Source: Dyella subtropica (GTDB lineage Bacteria; Pseudomonadota; Gammaproteobacteria; Xanthomonadales; Rhodanobacteraceae). From it: a stretch of 64,000 nucleotides of DNA. A program made the translations under genes and the position numbers. This document shows positions 36,780-45,618 of this stretch, in pieces. How positions within the stretch are numbered: the first letter of the stretch is position 1; each line of letters starts with the position of its first letter. The notes beneath the pieces are model-generated. The model worked only from the letters and a program-made list of their open reading frames with translations, searched no databases and was not told where the DNA came from. Location of the stretch: the NCBI RefSeq assembly GCF_026283965.1, contig NZ_JAPDPD010000002.1:124001-188000 (forward strand), written 5' to 3'.

Positions 36780-38684
36780 GTGAATCCAGAAGCCACGCAC
36801 GGCAGCATCGATGCCGATACCAAACGGCGCCTCGCCACGCTGGCGCTGGGCGCCATCGGCGTGGTGTACGGCGATATCGGCACCAGCCCGCTGTACACGC
36901 TGCAAACCACGCTGAGCCACGATGGCATGAAGCCCACGCCGGAAAGCATCTTTGGTGTGCTGTCACTGATCTTCTGGGCGCAGATCCTGGTGGTTTCGCT
37001 CAAGTATGTCGTGTTCATCATGCGCGCCGACAACAAGGGCGAGGGCGGCATCATGGCGTTGCTCGCACTGGCCTTGCGCAGTGCGAGAGGCGATGCGCGA
37101 ATGCGCTGGATACTGGCCATCCTCGGCATCTTCGGTGCGGCGTTGTTCTATGGTGATGGTGTCATCACCCCAGCCATCTCGGTGCTTTCCGCCGTCGAAG
37201 GCGTGAAGGTGGCCATTCCCGATCTGCCGCATTGGGTGGTGCCGTCGACAGCGGTGGTGGTTCTGTTCTTGCTGTTCGCGCTACAGCGGCATGGCACGGA
37301 GCGCGTAGGCAAGCTGTTTGGCCCGGTGATGGTGATCTGGTTCGTAGTGATTGCGCTGTTCGGCGCGCGCATGATCGTCGCCAATCCGGAAGTGTTGAAG
37401 GCGCTCAGCCCTTGGTATGGGGTGAAGTTCTTCATGAGCCATGGGCTGCAGGCTTTCATTGCGCTGGGCGGCGTGGTGCTGGCGCTGACCGGTGCCGAGG
37501 CGCTGTATGCGGACATGGGGCATTTCGGCAAAAAGCCTATCCGCCTGGCCTGGTTCAGTTTCGTGCTGCCGGCCTTGATCGTGAATTACTTTGGGCAGGG
37601 CGCGTTGCTGCTGGAGCATCCGGAAGCCATCGACAATCCGTTCTTCAAGCTGGTGCCCTCGGTGTTGTTGTATCCGATGATCGGCCTGGCCACGCTGGCG
37701 ACGGTGATTGCTTCGCAGGCGGTGATCTCCGGCGCCTTCTCGATGACGCGCGAGGCGATGGCGCTGGGGTACTCGATGCGCATGCCTGTTGTGCATACCT
37801 CGCGCGAGATGTCCGGGCAGATTTTCGTGCCGTGGGTGAACGCCTTCCTGCTGGTGATGGTGTTGCTGGCGGTGCTGAGTTTCCGTAGCTCGGACAACCT
37901 CAGTGCGGCTTACGGCATCGCGGTGACCGGCACCATGACGATCACCACCATGCTGGCCCTGGTGGTGGCGCGCTATCAGTGGCACTGGAGCCGCCTCACC
38001 GTGGGGGTGGCCGGTGTGCTGCTGCTGGCGATCGACCTGTCCTTCCTGGGCGCCAACCTGATCAAGATCGAGTACGGCGGCTGGTTCCCGCTGGTGCTCG
38101 GTGTGGGCGTGTTCGTAGTGATGACCACTTGGCGTCGCGGCCGCGAGCTGGTGGTGCGCGAGATCAAGCAGTCCGGTCTGGCACTGGCACCCTTCATCGA
38201 GAACGTCGGCGACCATCCGCCGCTGCGCGTGCCGGGCTCGGCGGTGTTTCTCACTGCGAACCAGCACGCGGTGCCGCATGCGCTGCTGCACAACCTCAAG
38301 CACAACAAGGTGCTGCATCAGCGCAATGTGTTGCTGACCGTGGAAATGCTGGAGACGCCGGTGGCGGATGCGGACGAGCGCATTCACATCACCCAGCTCG
38401 GCGGCGACTTCTACGGTCTGGAGCTGCGCTTCGGTTTCGCCGAAGACCCCAACATCCCCGCGGCCTTGACCAAATGCGCGCGCAGCGGCCTGCCGTTCGA
38501 CATGATGGACACCACCTTCTTCCTGTCGCGCGAAACCATCATTGCCGATGAGCGTCGTCCCGGCATGGCTTTATGGCGCGACAAGCTGTTCGCCTTCATG
38601 GCCCGTAATGCGCTGCCGGCAACGGCGTTCTTCCAGATTCCCGGCAATCGGTTGATCGAGCTGGGAGCGCAGGTGGAGATCTAG
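36780..38684 (+). CDS. kup: Kup-type low-affinity potassium uptake protein
   Basis: A 634-residue K+/H+ symporter of the KUP/HAK/KT family with 12 predicted membrane helices followed by a cytoplasmic C-terminal domain of about 170 residues. Signature blocks are GVVYGDIGTSPLYT, DNKGEGGIMALLAL, FYGDGVITPAISVLSAVEGV, ALTGAEALYADMGHFG and NYFGQGALLLEHP. The start is GTG one base after the ruvA stop, so expression is probably coupled to ruvA. It separates ruvA from ruvB and is followed by a hairpin repeat (copy b). Confidence 0.95.
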   Translation: MNPEATHGSIDADTKRRLATLALGAIGVVYGDIGTSPLYTLQTTLSHDGMKPTPESIFGVLSLIFWAQILVVSLKYVVFIMRADNKGEGGIMALLALALRSARGDARMRWILAILGIFGAALFYGDGVITPAISVLSAVEGVKVAIPDLPHWVVPSTAVVVLFLLFALQRHGTERVGKLFGPVMVIWFVVIALFGARMIVANPEVLKALSPWYGVKFFMSHGLQAFIALGGVVLALTGAEALYADMGHFGKKPIRLAWFSFVLPALIVNYFGQGALLLEHPEAIDNPFFKLVPSVLLYPMIGLATLATVIASQAVISGAFSMTREAMALGYSMRMPVVHTSREMSGQIFVPWVNAFLLVMVLLAVLSFRSSDNLSAAYGIAVTGTMTITTMLALVVARYQWHWSRLTVGVAGVLLLAIDLSFLGANLIKIEYGGWFPLVLGVGVFVVMTTWRRGRELVVREIKQSGLALAPFIENVGDHPPLRVPGSAVFLTANQHAVPHALLHNLKHNKVLHQRNVLLTVEMLETPVADADERIHITQLGGDFYGLELRFGFAEDPNIPAALTKCARSGLPFDMMDTTFFLSRETIIADERRPGMALWRDKLFAFMARNALPATAFFQIPGNRLIELGAQVEI

Positions 38685-38692
38685 GATCTAGG

Positions 38693-38775
38693 TGTGAGTG
38701 GAGAGGAGTGAGAAACATGGCAAAAGCAGCAGTTATCGGCCTTTCTCTCACTTCTCACCCCTCGCCCCTCTCTCT
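38693..38775. repeat. GAGTGG/CCACTC-type hairpin repeat, copy b
   Basis: The left arm gtgagtggagaggagtgaga (38694-38713) is shared almost exactly with copy c, while the right arm (about 38740-38775, tctctcacttctcacccctc) pairs imperfectly with it. It begins 8 bp after the kup stop and lies just before ruvB. Confidence 0.75.
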
Positions 38776-38793
38776 TGGTTGATAATGCGCGCC

Positions 38794-39843
38794 ATGACTG
38801 AGCACCGCATCATCACCGCCGCCGCCCAACTGGACGACGAAGCCCTCGAGGCTTCCATCCGTCCCAAGCGGCTCGCCGAGTACCTCGGCCAGCAAGCGGT
38901 ACGCGAGCAGCTGTCGATCTATATCGAAGCGGCCAAAAAGCGTGGCGGGGCGCTCGATCATGTATTGATCTTTGGCCCGCCAGGCCTGGGCAAGACCACG
39001 CTGTCGCATGTGATCGCCAACGAGCTGGGCGTGAATGTGCGCTCCACGTCGGGGCCCGTGCTGGAGCGTGCCGGCGACCTGGCTGCGCTGCTGACCAACC
39101 TCGAACCGCACGACGTGTTGTTCGTGGACGAAATCCATCGCCTCTCGCCGGTAGTGGAAGAAGTGCTCTACCCGGCGATGGAAGATTTCCAGATCGACAT
39201 CATGATCGGCGAGGGCCCGGCCGCGCGTTCGATCAAGCTCGATCTGCCGCCGTTTACCTTGATCGGCGCGACCACGCGCGCGGGCCTGCTCACGGCGCCG
39301 CTTCGCGACCGCTTCGGCATCGTGCAACGGTTGGAGTTCTATACGCCCGATGAGCTGACCGCCATCGTGCGCCGCTCGGCGCGCATTCTCGGTATTCCCT
39401 GCGAAGCAGAGGGTGCTCAGGAGATTGCCCGTCGCTCGCGCGGCACGCCGCGTATCGCCAATCGCCTGCTGCGTCGCGTGCGCGACTATGCGGAAGTGCG
39501 GGCCGACGGGCATATCACCCTCGCCGCCGCCCAGGCGGCGATGAGCATGCTCAAGGTCGATGCCGAAGGTTTCGACGAGCTGGACCGGCGCCTGCTCACG
39601 GTCATCATCGAGAATTTCGATGGCGGCCCGGTAGGTGTGGAATCGCTGGCGGCCGCGCTGAGCGAAGACCGCGGCACTCTGGAAGACGTGGTCGAGCCTT
39701 ACCTGATCCAGCAGGGTTTTCTGATCCGCACGGCGCGAGGCCGCATGGCCAGTGCCAAGGGCTGGCGCCATCTGGGCCTGACCCCGCCACCCCGCCAGCC
39801 GCAGCCGGCCGATCTGTTCATCACGGGCGATACCGATGTCTGA
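38794..39843 (+). CDS. ruvB: Holliday junction branch migration DNA helicase RuvB
   Basis: The 349-residue AAA+ motor of RuvAB. Walker A is [10 protein letters not shown] (residues 61-70), Walker [11 protein letters not shown], sensor 1 in [20 protein letters not shown], the arginine finger in [20 protein letters not shown], and the C-terminal winged helix ends in [33 protein letters not shown] at 38794 matches typical RuvB starts; an ATG three codons earlier is possible, and a longer open frame runs back into the repeat. It overlaps ybgC by 8 bp, linking DNA repair to the tol-pal operon. Confidence 0.96.
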   Translation: MTEHRIITAAAQLDDEALEASIRPKRLAEYLGQQAVREQLSIYIEAAKKRGGALDHVLIFGPPGLGKTTLSHVIANELGVNVRSTSGPVLERAGDLAALLTNLEPHDVLFVDEIHRLSPVVEEVLYPAMEDFQIDIMIGEGPAARSIKLDLPPFTLIGATTRAGLLTAPLRDRFGIVQRLEFYTPDELTAIVRRSARILGIPCEAEGAQEIARRSRGTPRIANRLLRRVRDYAEVRADGHITLAAAQAAMSMLKVDAEGFDELDRRLLTVIIENFDGGPVGVESLAAALSEDRGTLEDVVEPYLIQQGFLIRTARGRMASAKGWRHLGLTPPPRQPQPADLFITGDTDV

Positions 39844-40270
39844 TACGCCGCAGAACCCCCTCCCGGGCAGCTTCCGCTGGCCGGTTCGCGTGTATTGGGA
39901 AGACACCGATGCGGGCGGCGTGGTCTATCACGCCAGCTATCTGCGCTTCATGGAGCGAGCTCGCAGCGAATGGCTGCGCGGGCAGGGCATCGACCAGTCG
40001 AGCTTCAAGGAGACCACCGGCCTGGCCTTCCTGGTGCGCGAGATGCAGATCGATTTCTTGCGAGCGGCCCTGCTGGATGATGAACTGAGCGTAACAGTGG
40101 AAGTCAAAGAGCGGCGCGCAGCCAGTATCCTGTTCGGTCAGACGATCAGCCGGGCCGACGGTACGCAGCTGATTCGCGCGCAAGTGCGTGTGGCATGCGT
40201 GGATGTCCGTCGCATGCGCCCGGTGCAGATTCCGGCCGAGATGATCCCCGGCCTACCCCCACTCAAATAA
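39836..40270 (+). CDS. ybgC: Acyl-CoA thioesterase YbgC (tol-pal associated)
   Basis: A 144-residue hotdog-fold thioesterase. The catalytic Asp is in [32 protein letters not shown], the standard 4-hydroxybenzoyl-CoA thioesterase/YbgC motif. It hydrolyses acyl-CoA or acyl-ACP thioesters at the membrane and is the conserved first gene of tol-pal operons, possibly tied to phospholipid metabolism. It starts within the end of ruvB (8-bp overlap) and lies 24 bp before tolQ. Confidence 0.94.
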   Translation: MSDTPQNPLPGSFRWPVRVYWEDTDAGGVVYHASYLRFMERARSEWLRGQGIDQSSFKETTGLAFLVREMQIDFLRAALLDDELSVTVEVKERRAASILFGQTISRADGTQLIRAQVRVACVDVRRMRPVQIPAEMIPGLPPLK

Positions 40271-40294
40271 CCCGCGTCGGAGTACTTTCAAGCA

Positions 40295-40984
40295 ATGAAC
40301 GGTGGACTGAACATTTTCAAGCTGGTCGCGGAAGCGAGCATTCCCGTGCAGCTGGTGATGCTCCTGCTGCTGGTGTTCTCCTTCCTTTCGTGGGTGATCA
40401 TCATCCGCAAGTACGCGCAGCTGAAGGCGGCGATGGAAAACGCCGAGGCCTTCGAGGAGCGCTTCTGGTCGGGTGGCGACCTGGCCCAGCTGTTCCGCGA
40501 GGTCAGCAATCGTGGTGCCAGTAACGGCGGCATGGAGAACGTGTTCGAGTCCGGCTTCCGCGAATTCGCCCGTCAGCGCCAGCGCAAAACGCATGACATG
40601 CGCGTGGTGATCGAGGGTTCCGAGCGCGCCATGCGCGTGGCCGGTACCCGCGAAATCAGCGGGCTGGAGCGCAACCTGGAGTTTCTCGCCAACGTTGGCT
40701 CGATCAGCCCGTACGTCGGCTTGTTCGGCACCGTGTGGGGCATCATGGGCGCCTTCCAGGGCCTGGGCGAAATGAAGGACGTGACCATCGCCGTGGTGGC
40801 GCCGCATATTTCCGAGGCGCTGATCGCTACGGCCATGGGCTTGTTCGCCGCGATCCCGGCGGTGTGGGCGTACAACCGCTACGCCAACAAGGTCGACCGC
40901 GTCGCGTCCCGTTACGAGGTATTCCAGGAGGAGTTCTCCTCCGTGCTGCAGCGTCAGATCCAGACCGACGACGCAGCGGCCTGA
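40295..40984 (+). CDS. tolQ: Tol-Pal system proton channel subunit TolQ
   Basis: A 229-residue inner-membrane protein of the MotA/TolQ/ExbB family with three membrane helices: residues 15-37 (IPVQLVMLLLLVFSFLSWVIIIR), about 130-155 and about 165-190. The conserved cytoplasmic-to-membrane blocks are LEFLANVGSISPYVGLFGTVWGIMGAF and HISEALIATAMGLFAAIPAVWAYN. With TolR it forms the proton-driven motor that energises TolA during outer-membrane constriction. Its neighbours tolR, tolA, tolB and pal leave no doubt against ExbB. Confidence 0.96.
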   Translation: MNGGLNIFKLVAEASIPVQLVMLLLLVFSFLSWVIIIRKYAQLKAAMENAEAFEERFWSGGDLAQLFREVSNRGASNGGMENVFESGFREFARQRQRKTHDMRVVIEGSERAMRVAGTREISGLERNLEFLANVGSISPYVGLFGTVWGIMGAFQGLGEMKDVTIAVVAPHISEALIATAMGLFAAIPAVWAYNRYANKVDRVASRYEVFQEEFSSVLQRQIQTDDAAA

Positions 40985-40999
40985 GGCGAGGGCAACGTC

Positions 41000-41446
41000 A
41001 TGCGTAGCTCCCCGCGCCACAAGCGCTTCAAACTCAAGTCCGAGATCAACGTCGTTCCGTATATCGACGTGATGCTGGTGTTGTTGATCATCTTCATGGT
41101 CGCCACGCCGATGCTCAACGCCAATGTGGACGTGAACCTGCCGCAGGCGAACGCCAAGTCGCTGAAGGACAAGAAGGAACCGGTGATCATCTCGGTCGAT
41201 CACAACGGACAGTTGTACCTGACCCTGGGCACGACCAAGAAAGAGCCGATCGACGCCGAAGCCATGAAGGCCAAGGTGGGCGCGTTCGTCAAGGAGAACC
41301 CCGAAGTCAGCGTGCTGGTGGCCGGTGACCGCGATGGCAAATATGACGGCGTCTATCAGGTGCTGGCCGAACTGCAGCAGGCCGGCGTGGCCAAGGTCGG
41401 TCTAATGAGCGCGCCAGAGTCGGGCACGAAGAATGGACGACAGTAA
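41000..41446 (+). CDS. tolR: Tol-Pal system protein TolR
   Basis: A 148-residue protein with a single N-terminal membrane helix whose conserved Asp lies in the PYIDVMLVLLIIFMVATPML motif, the proton-carrying residue of the ExbD/TolR family. The remaining periplasmic part is a small dimerising domain that also binds peptidoglycan. It follows tolQ by 15 bp and overlaps tolA by 14 bp. Confidence 0.96.
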   Translation: MRSSPRHKRFKLKSEINVVPYIDVMLVLLIIFMVATPMLNANVDVNLPQANAKSLKDKKEPVIISVDHNGQLYLTLGTTKKEPIDAEAMKAKVGAFVKENPEVSVLVAGDRDGKYDGVYQVLAELQQAGVAKVGLMSAPESGTKNGRQ

Positions 41447-42371
41447 GGGTACGCCCAAGGCGGTCGTTCTTTCCGCCATTCTGCATTTTGGTATCGTGGG
41501 TTTTCTGGCCCTGGCCGTCGTGCCGTGCTCGTTCTACGAGGGCCTGTTCGAGACCTTGCACCTGCCGGCCAACTGGAACCCGATCGCCTGCGCCAAACCG
41601 CTGGAGCTACCAGGCCAGATCATCGAAGCCACCCTGATCGGCCCCACCGGCGCACCGCCGCCGAAGGCCGAGAAGGTCACGCCGGTGCCCGACTCCACGC
41701 CGCCGCCACCCGCCGTGCCGCCGCCGACACCGCAGGAACAGGCGCCCGTGGTGAAGACGCTGCCGCCGCCGCCCGAGCATCCGGACGTGAAGGAGCAGGA
41801 AAAAGTGGTGCAGGAGGCTGAGCAGAAAGCCGAAGAAGCCAAGCGCGAGCAGGAAGAAAAACAGCGCCAGCGCCAGTCCGAACTGGACGCCCAGGCAGCC
41901 AAGCAAAAACAAGAGAAGCAGAAGCTCGACGAGCTGTTCGCCAAGATGGATGCGGCCGCTTCGCAGCGCTCGAAGCTGGAGAACAAGGCCAAGCAGGCCA
42001 AGCAGCAGATGGAAGAGCTGAAGAACGCCAAGGACAACGGCGAAGCTAACTTGCCGAATGCCGAACAGCGCCAGACAGGTACCAATGGGCCGGATACCGG
42101 CCTGCTGGGTCAATACCTCGCCGCGGTTCAGAACGCGGTCACGCAGAATTGGCTGCGCCCCGATAACATGCCGAACACCCCCTGCGTCGTGCATATCGTG
42201 CAGCTGCCCGGCGGTGACGTGATGAGCGCGAAGGTCGATTCCAGCTGTCCGTATGACGAGGCTGGCAAGCGCTCGGTCGAGAATGCCGTGCTGCGCGCAC
42301 AGCCGCTGCCCTACAAGGGCTTCGAGAGCGTGTTCCAGCGCAACCTAACCTTTACCTTCAGGCCGCAGTGA
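41433..42371 (+). CDS. tolA: Tol-Pal system protein TolA
   Basis: A 312-residue inner-membrane protein that spans the periplasm. One membrane helix near the N-terminus (residues 10-28), a proline-rich stretch (about 75-115, PPPPAVPPPTPQEQ), a long charged Lys/Glu/Gln helix (about 118-200) and a C-terminal TolA domain III (about 215-312, YLAAVQNAVTQNWLRPDN) that binds TolB and Pal. The helical rod is shorter than in E. coli TolA (421 aa). The start lies inside tolR (14-bp overlap). Confidence 0.94.
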   Translation: MDDSKGTPKAVVLSAILHFGIVGFLALAVVPCSFYEGLFETLHLPANWNPIACAKPLELPGQIIEATLIGPTGAPPPKAEKVTPVPDSTPPPPAVPPPTPQEQAPVVKTLPPPPEHPDVKEQEKVVQEAEQKAEEAKREQEEKQRQRQSELDAQAAKQKQEKQKLDELFAKMDAAASQRSKLENKAKQAKQQMEELKNAKDNGEANLPNAEQRQTGTNGPDTGLLGQYLAAVQNAVTQNWLRPDNMPNTPCVVHIVQLPGGDVMSAKVDSSCPYDEAGKRSVENAVLRAQPLPYKGFESVFQRNLTFTFRPQ

Positions 42372-42378
42372 TCAGCCC

Positions 42379-43695
42379 ATGCGCAAATTGAGTTCAGTCT
42401 TTGCCTCCGTCCTGTTGTCCGTGTCGGCATTGTTTGCCGGTTCGGCCGCAGCCCAGTCGCTCAACGTCGATATCGTCGGCGGCCTCAAGACCGCTACCCC
42501 GATTGCCGTGGTGCCGTTCGCCCAGGCGGGTGGGGCGCCATTGGCTACTGATGCGGCCGATGTCATTCGCAACGATTTCAACCGCTCGGGCAAATTCCGC
42601 TCGCTGGCCAAGAGCGAGATCGTCGAGACTCCGTCCAAGGGCTCGGACATCAAGTTCGCCACCTGGCGACTGTTGAAGCAGGACTTCATCACCGTCGGCC
42701 GCATCAGCGACGCTGGCGGCGGCATGCTGCGCGTCGAGTACGAGTTGTGGGACGTCAACAAGCAACAGAGCCTGCTGGCCCAGGCGTTCACTGCCCCTGC
42801 CGGCGACCTGCGCGGCGTGGCGCATCAGATCGCCGATCAGATCTATGAAAAGATCACTGGCGTGCGCGGCGCGTTCTGGACCCGCATCGCCTACATCACC
42901 GCCGTCGGCCTGGGTAACAACACCACCTACTCGCTGATCGTCGCTGATTCGGACGGCTATAACCCGCAGGTAGTGGCCCGTTCCCGCGAGTCTCTGCTGT
43001 CGCCGCACTGGTCGCCGGACGGCAAGAAGATCGCCTACGTCTCCTTCGAGAGCGGCAACTCGGCTATCTATGTGCAGGACATCACCACCGGCTCGCGCCA
43101 GCTGGTGTCGGCCCGACCCCGCGGTATCAACAGCGCCCCGGCCTGGTCGCCGGATGGCAGCAAGCTGGCCATCTCCCTGTCCTACACGGGCAACCCGGAG
43201 ATCTATGTGATGGATGTGGCCAGCCGCCAGGAAACCCGCCTGACCAAGACTCTGTCCATCAACACCGAGCCGGTTTGGGCGCCGGACGGCCAGAGCATCT
43301 ACTTCACCTCGGACCGCTCCGGCCGTCCGCAGATCTACCAGATCTCCCCCTCGGGCGGCGCTGCTAACCGCATCAGCTTCCAGGGGCAGAACAATTTGAG
43401 CGCCAACCTCAGCTACGACGACAAGCAGATCGCCATGGTGCAGGGCAACGGGAACGTGTATCGTATCGCGGTCATGGACCGCAGTCTGGGTGGGCAGGTG
43501 CGTTTCCTCTCGCCGGGCCCGATCGACGAGTCCCCGAGCTTTGCACCCAATGCAAGCATGCTGTTGTACGCCGCTATCGAGGGACGTCGCGGCGTTCTGT
43601 ATGCCGTTTCGGCCGATGGTCAGGTTCGCCAGCGCCTCGTACTTTCCGATGGCGACGTGCGCGAGCCGGCCTGGGGTCCGTACCGGCAGCATTGA
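42379..43695 (+). CDS. tolB: Tol-Pal system periplasmic protein TolB
   Basis: A 438-residue periplasmic protein. The signal peptide (MRKLSSVFASVLLSVSALFAG) ends at SAAAQS. An alpha/beta domain (about 30-170) precedes a six-bladed beta-propeller with repeated PD40-type sequences: SPHWSPDGKKIAYVS, APAWSPDGSKLAIS, EPVWAPDGQSIYFTSDRSGRPQIY. It binds Pal and hands it to peptidoglycan when TolA is energised. It lies 7 bp after tolA. The 243-bp gap to pal contains a GC-rich imperfect hairpin (about 43702-43727) and may hold a separate pal promoter. Confidence 0.96.
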   Translation: MRKLSSVFASVLLSVSALFAGSAAAQSLNVDIVGGLKTATPIAVVPFAQAGGAPLATDAADVIRNDFNRSGKFRSLAKSEIVETPSKGSDIKFATWRLLKQDFITVGRISDAGGGMLRVEYELWDVNKQQSLLAQAFTAPAGDLRGVAHQIADQIYEKITGVRGAFWTRIAYITAVGLGNNTTYSLIVADSDGYNPQVVARSRESLLSPHWSPDGKKIAYVSFESGNSAIYVQDITTGSRQLVSARPRGINSAPAWSPDGSKLAISLSYTGNPEIYVMDVASRQETRLTKTLSINTEPVWAPDGQSIYFTSDRSGRPQIYQISPSGGAANRISFQGQNNLSANLSYDDKQIAMVQGNGNVYRIAVMDRSLGGQVRFLSPGPIDESPSFAPNASMLLYAAIEGRRGVLYAVSADGQVRQRLVLSDGDVREPAWGPYRQH

Positions 43696-43938
43696 GTTTT
43701 GTGGCCGTGGCGCGCGCGTCGCGGCCGTACGATTAGGGTCGGCGGGTGGGCCTTGGCCTGCTGCCGGTCCGGTCACCGACCGGGCTATGTGGCCCTGGCT
43801 GGTGAAGCTGGCGGGGTGCTTAGCGCCTTGCCGGCGCCAAGGTGTCAAAATAACAGCCGGTCCACCGGCGATCACTGTCCTGTAACCGCAATCGTTATTG
43901 ACTGTCGGAACTCAAACCCGTTTGAAGGAACGTCCACC

Positions 43939-44448
43939 ATGAATAAGACCGTTCGCGTCGCCCTGGTCGCCCTGCTCTGCGTTGGCGCGGCCGCTTGCCA
44001 GAAGAAGGCAGAAGTCAAGCCGCAGGCTCCGGTCGAGCAGACCCCTGTGACCGAGGCTCCGGCCACCAACGCTGGCAAGTACACCCCGGAAGACCTGGAC
44101 CGTGACGCATGCCTGCGTCAGCGCGTCGTGTACTTCGACTTCGACAAGACCGAGATCAAGCCGGAGTTCCAGCAGATCATGGCTTGCCACGCCAAGTACC
44201 TGCAGGACCGTCCGACCTCCCAGATCCGTCTGGAAGGCAACGCTGACGAGCGCGGCACCCGCGAGTACAACCTGGGTCTCGGCGAGCGTCGTGGCAATGC
44301 TGTCTCCAGCGCGCTGACCGCTGCCGGTGGTTCGGCTGGCCAGCTCAACGTGATCAGCTACGGCAAAGAGAAGCCGGTGTGCCGTGAGCACAACGAAGAC
44401 TGCTGGAGCAAGAACCGTCGCGTCGAGATCGTCTACACGGCGAAGTAA
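43939..44448 (+). CDS. pal: Peptidoglycan-associated lipoprotein Pal
   Basis: A 169-residue outer-membrane lipoprotein. The lipobox VGAAAC places the lipidated Cys near residue 20. A short Lys/Pro/Thr/Glu-rich linker leads to the OmpA-like peptidoglycan-binding domain: VVYFDFDKTEIKPEFQQIM, IRLEGNADERGTREYNLGLGERRGNAV and NRRVEIVY. Binding residues for diaminopimelate (Asp and Arg in the NADERGTREYN block) are intact. The frame is open far upstream of the ATG; GAAGGAA nine bases before it fixes the start. Confidence 0.96.
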   Translation: MNKTVRVALVALLCVGAAACQKKAEVKPQAPVEQTPVTEAPATNAGKYTPEDLDRDACLRQRVVYFDFDKTEIKPEFQQIMACHAKYLQDRPTSQIRLEGNADERGTREYNLGLGERRGNAVSSALTAAGGSAGQLNVISYGKEKPVCREHNEDCWSKNRRVEIVYTAK

Positions 44449-44450
44449 GC

Positions 44451-45344
44451 ATGACGAAGCGACTGGCTAACAGCTTTTCAGCCAGGCTTGGCATGGCGGG
44501 CGCAATCGCGTCCGCCATGCTTTTTGCCGTTCCGGCACTGGCACAGGATTCCCGCCTCAGTCTGGCCGACCGCGTCGCGCGGCTCGAGCAGCAGGCGCAG
44601 AACCAGGACCAGGGCGGTGTCGGCATGGTCAACCAGATGCAGCAACTGCAGGCGCAGGTGCAGCAGCTGCAAGGCCAGATCGAGGAACTGCAGCATCAGG
44701 TGCAGGAACTCCAGGACAAGAACAAGGCGCAGTACGTGGATCTCGATTCGCGGCTGGGTCGCCTTGAGAGTGGTGGCGCTGCAGGCGCCGCCGCAGGCAG
44801 CAACACGGCCGCCAATGCCAACTCGCCAGCGAATGCCAACGCGGCCGCGACCGCTAACCCGGCGTCTGCACCGACGACGGCTCCTGCCGCGGATGCCAAG
44901 GGCAAGGGCGGCAAGCCCAACCCGGCGGCAAGCGCTGCTCCCGCTGCGGATGCGGCAGGTGCGCAGGCCGCTTACGACGCGGCGTTCAAGTCACTGCGTG
45001 GTGGCGACTATGTGCAGGCCTCGCGCGGCTTCCGCACGTTTATCCAGCAATATCCGGACAGCCCGCTGACGCCGAACGCGTATTACTGGCTGGGCGAGTC
45101 CTACTACGTGACCACGAACTACCCGGTCGCGCTGGAAGCCTTCCAGCGTCTGCTCAGTCAGTTTCCGCAGAGCGACAAGGCGCCCGATGCCTTGCTCAAG
45201 CTCGGCTACAGCCAGCTGGAACTCAAGCAGGTTGACGCGGGCAAAGCCACATTGAAGTCGGTCACCACCAAATATCCGGGTTCCAAGGCCGCCGGCCTTG
45301 CCCAGGAACGCCTACGCCGCCTGCAATTGCAGCCGGCCAACTGA
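44451..45344 (+). CDS. cpoB: Cell division coordinator CpoB (YbgF)
   Basis: A 297-residue periplasmic protein that ties peptidoglycan synthesis by PBP1B to Tol-driven constriction. A signal peptide (cleaved after PALAQD, near residue 26) is followed by a trimerising coiled coil rich in Gln and Leu (about 35-95), an unusually long Ala/Asn/Pro/Thr linker (about 105-165) and a C-terminal TPR domain (about 170-295: DAAFKSLRGGDYVQASRGFRTFIQQYPDSPL, NAYYWLGESYYVTTNYPVALEAFQRLLSQFP). It lies 2 bp after pal, closing the operon. Confidence 0.93.
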   Translation: MTKRLANSFSARLGMAGAIASAMLFAVPALAQDSRLSLADRVARLEQQAQNQDQGGVGMVNQMQQLQAQVQQLQGQIEELQHQVQELQDKNKAQYVDLDSRLGRLESGGAAGAAAGSNTAANANSPANANAAATANPASAPTTAPAADAKGKGGKPNPAASAAPAADAAGAQAAYDAAFKSLRGGDYVQASRGFRTFIQQYPDSPLTPNAYYWLGESYYVTTNYPVALEAFQRLLSQFPQSDKAPDALLKLGYSQLELKQVDAGKATLKSVTTKYPGSKAAGLAQERLRRLQLQPAN

Positions 45345-45350
45345 GGTGTG

Positions 45351-45618
45351 AGAGTCTGTTCCATGCTTCACCATAGCTCGCGTTGCTCGCGTGCGCCCGC
45401 CAGGGAGTGGTGCGTGGCGCAGCGCCTGACTGGCTGTCGGGTCAAGCCGCGCGGCGCTTCCTGGCGGGCGCACGCGAGCAACCCTCCGGGCCGGGTCTGT
45501 TTGCCCGCATGCCGTCGTCATCACTCGGTTGTGTATCGACATACACGCCCTCGTTCTTCCTTGGCCTGCGCGCAAACAGCTTCCGGCGCGAGCTATGGTG
45601 AAGCATGGAACAGACTCT
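45351..45618. mobile_element. MITE-like element with 32-bp terminal inverted repeats between cpoB and queE
   Basis: Exact 32-bp arms (45351-45382 and 45587-45618) frame a 268-bp segment. Inside is a second perfect inverted repeat of 23 bp (45382-45404 with 45460-45482). The bases TGTG occur just outside both ends and could be a target-site duplication. The right arm contains the annotated queE ATG (45605). No convincing ORF lies inside. A non-autonomous transposon-like element is the simplest reading. Confidence 0.7.

Noticed and set aside
42394-43875. 493-residue minus-strand frame opposite tolB
   Set aside because: Antisense shadow of tolB; the repeated propeller blades produce a repetitive but meaningless translation.
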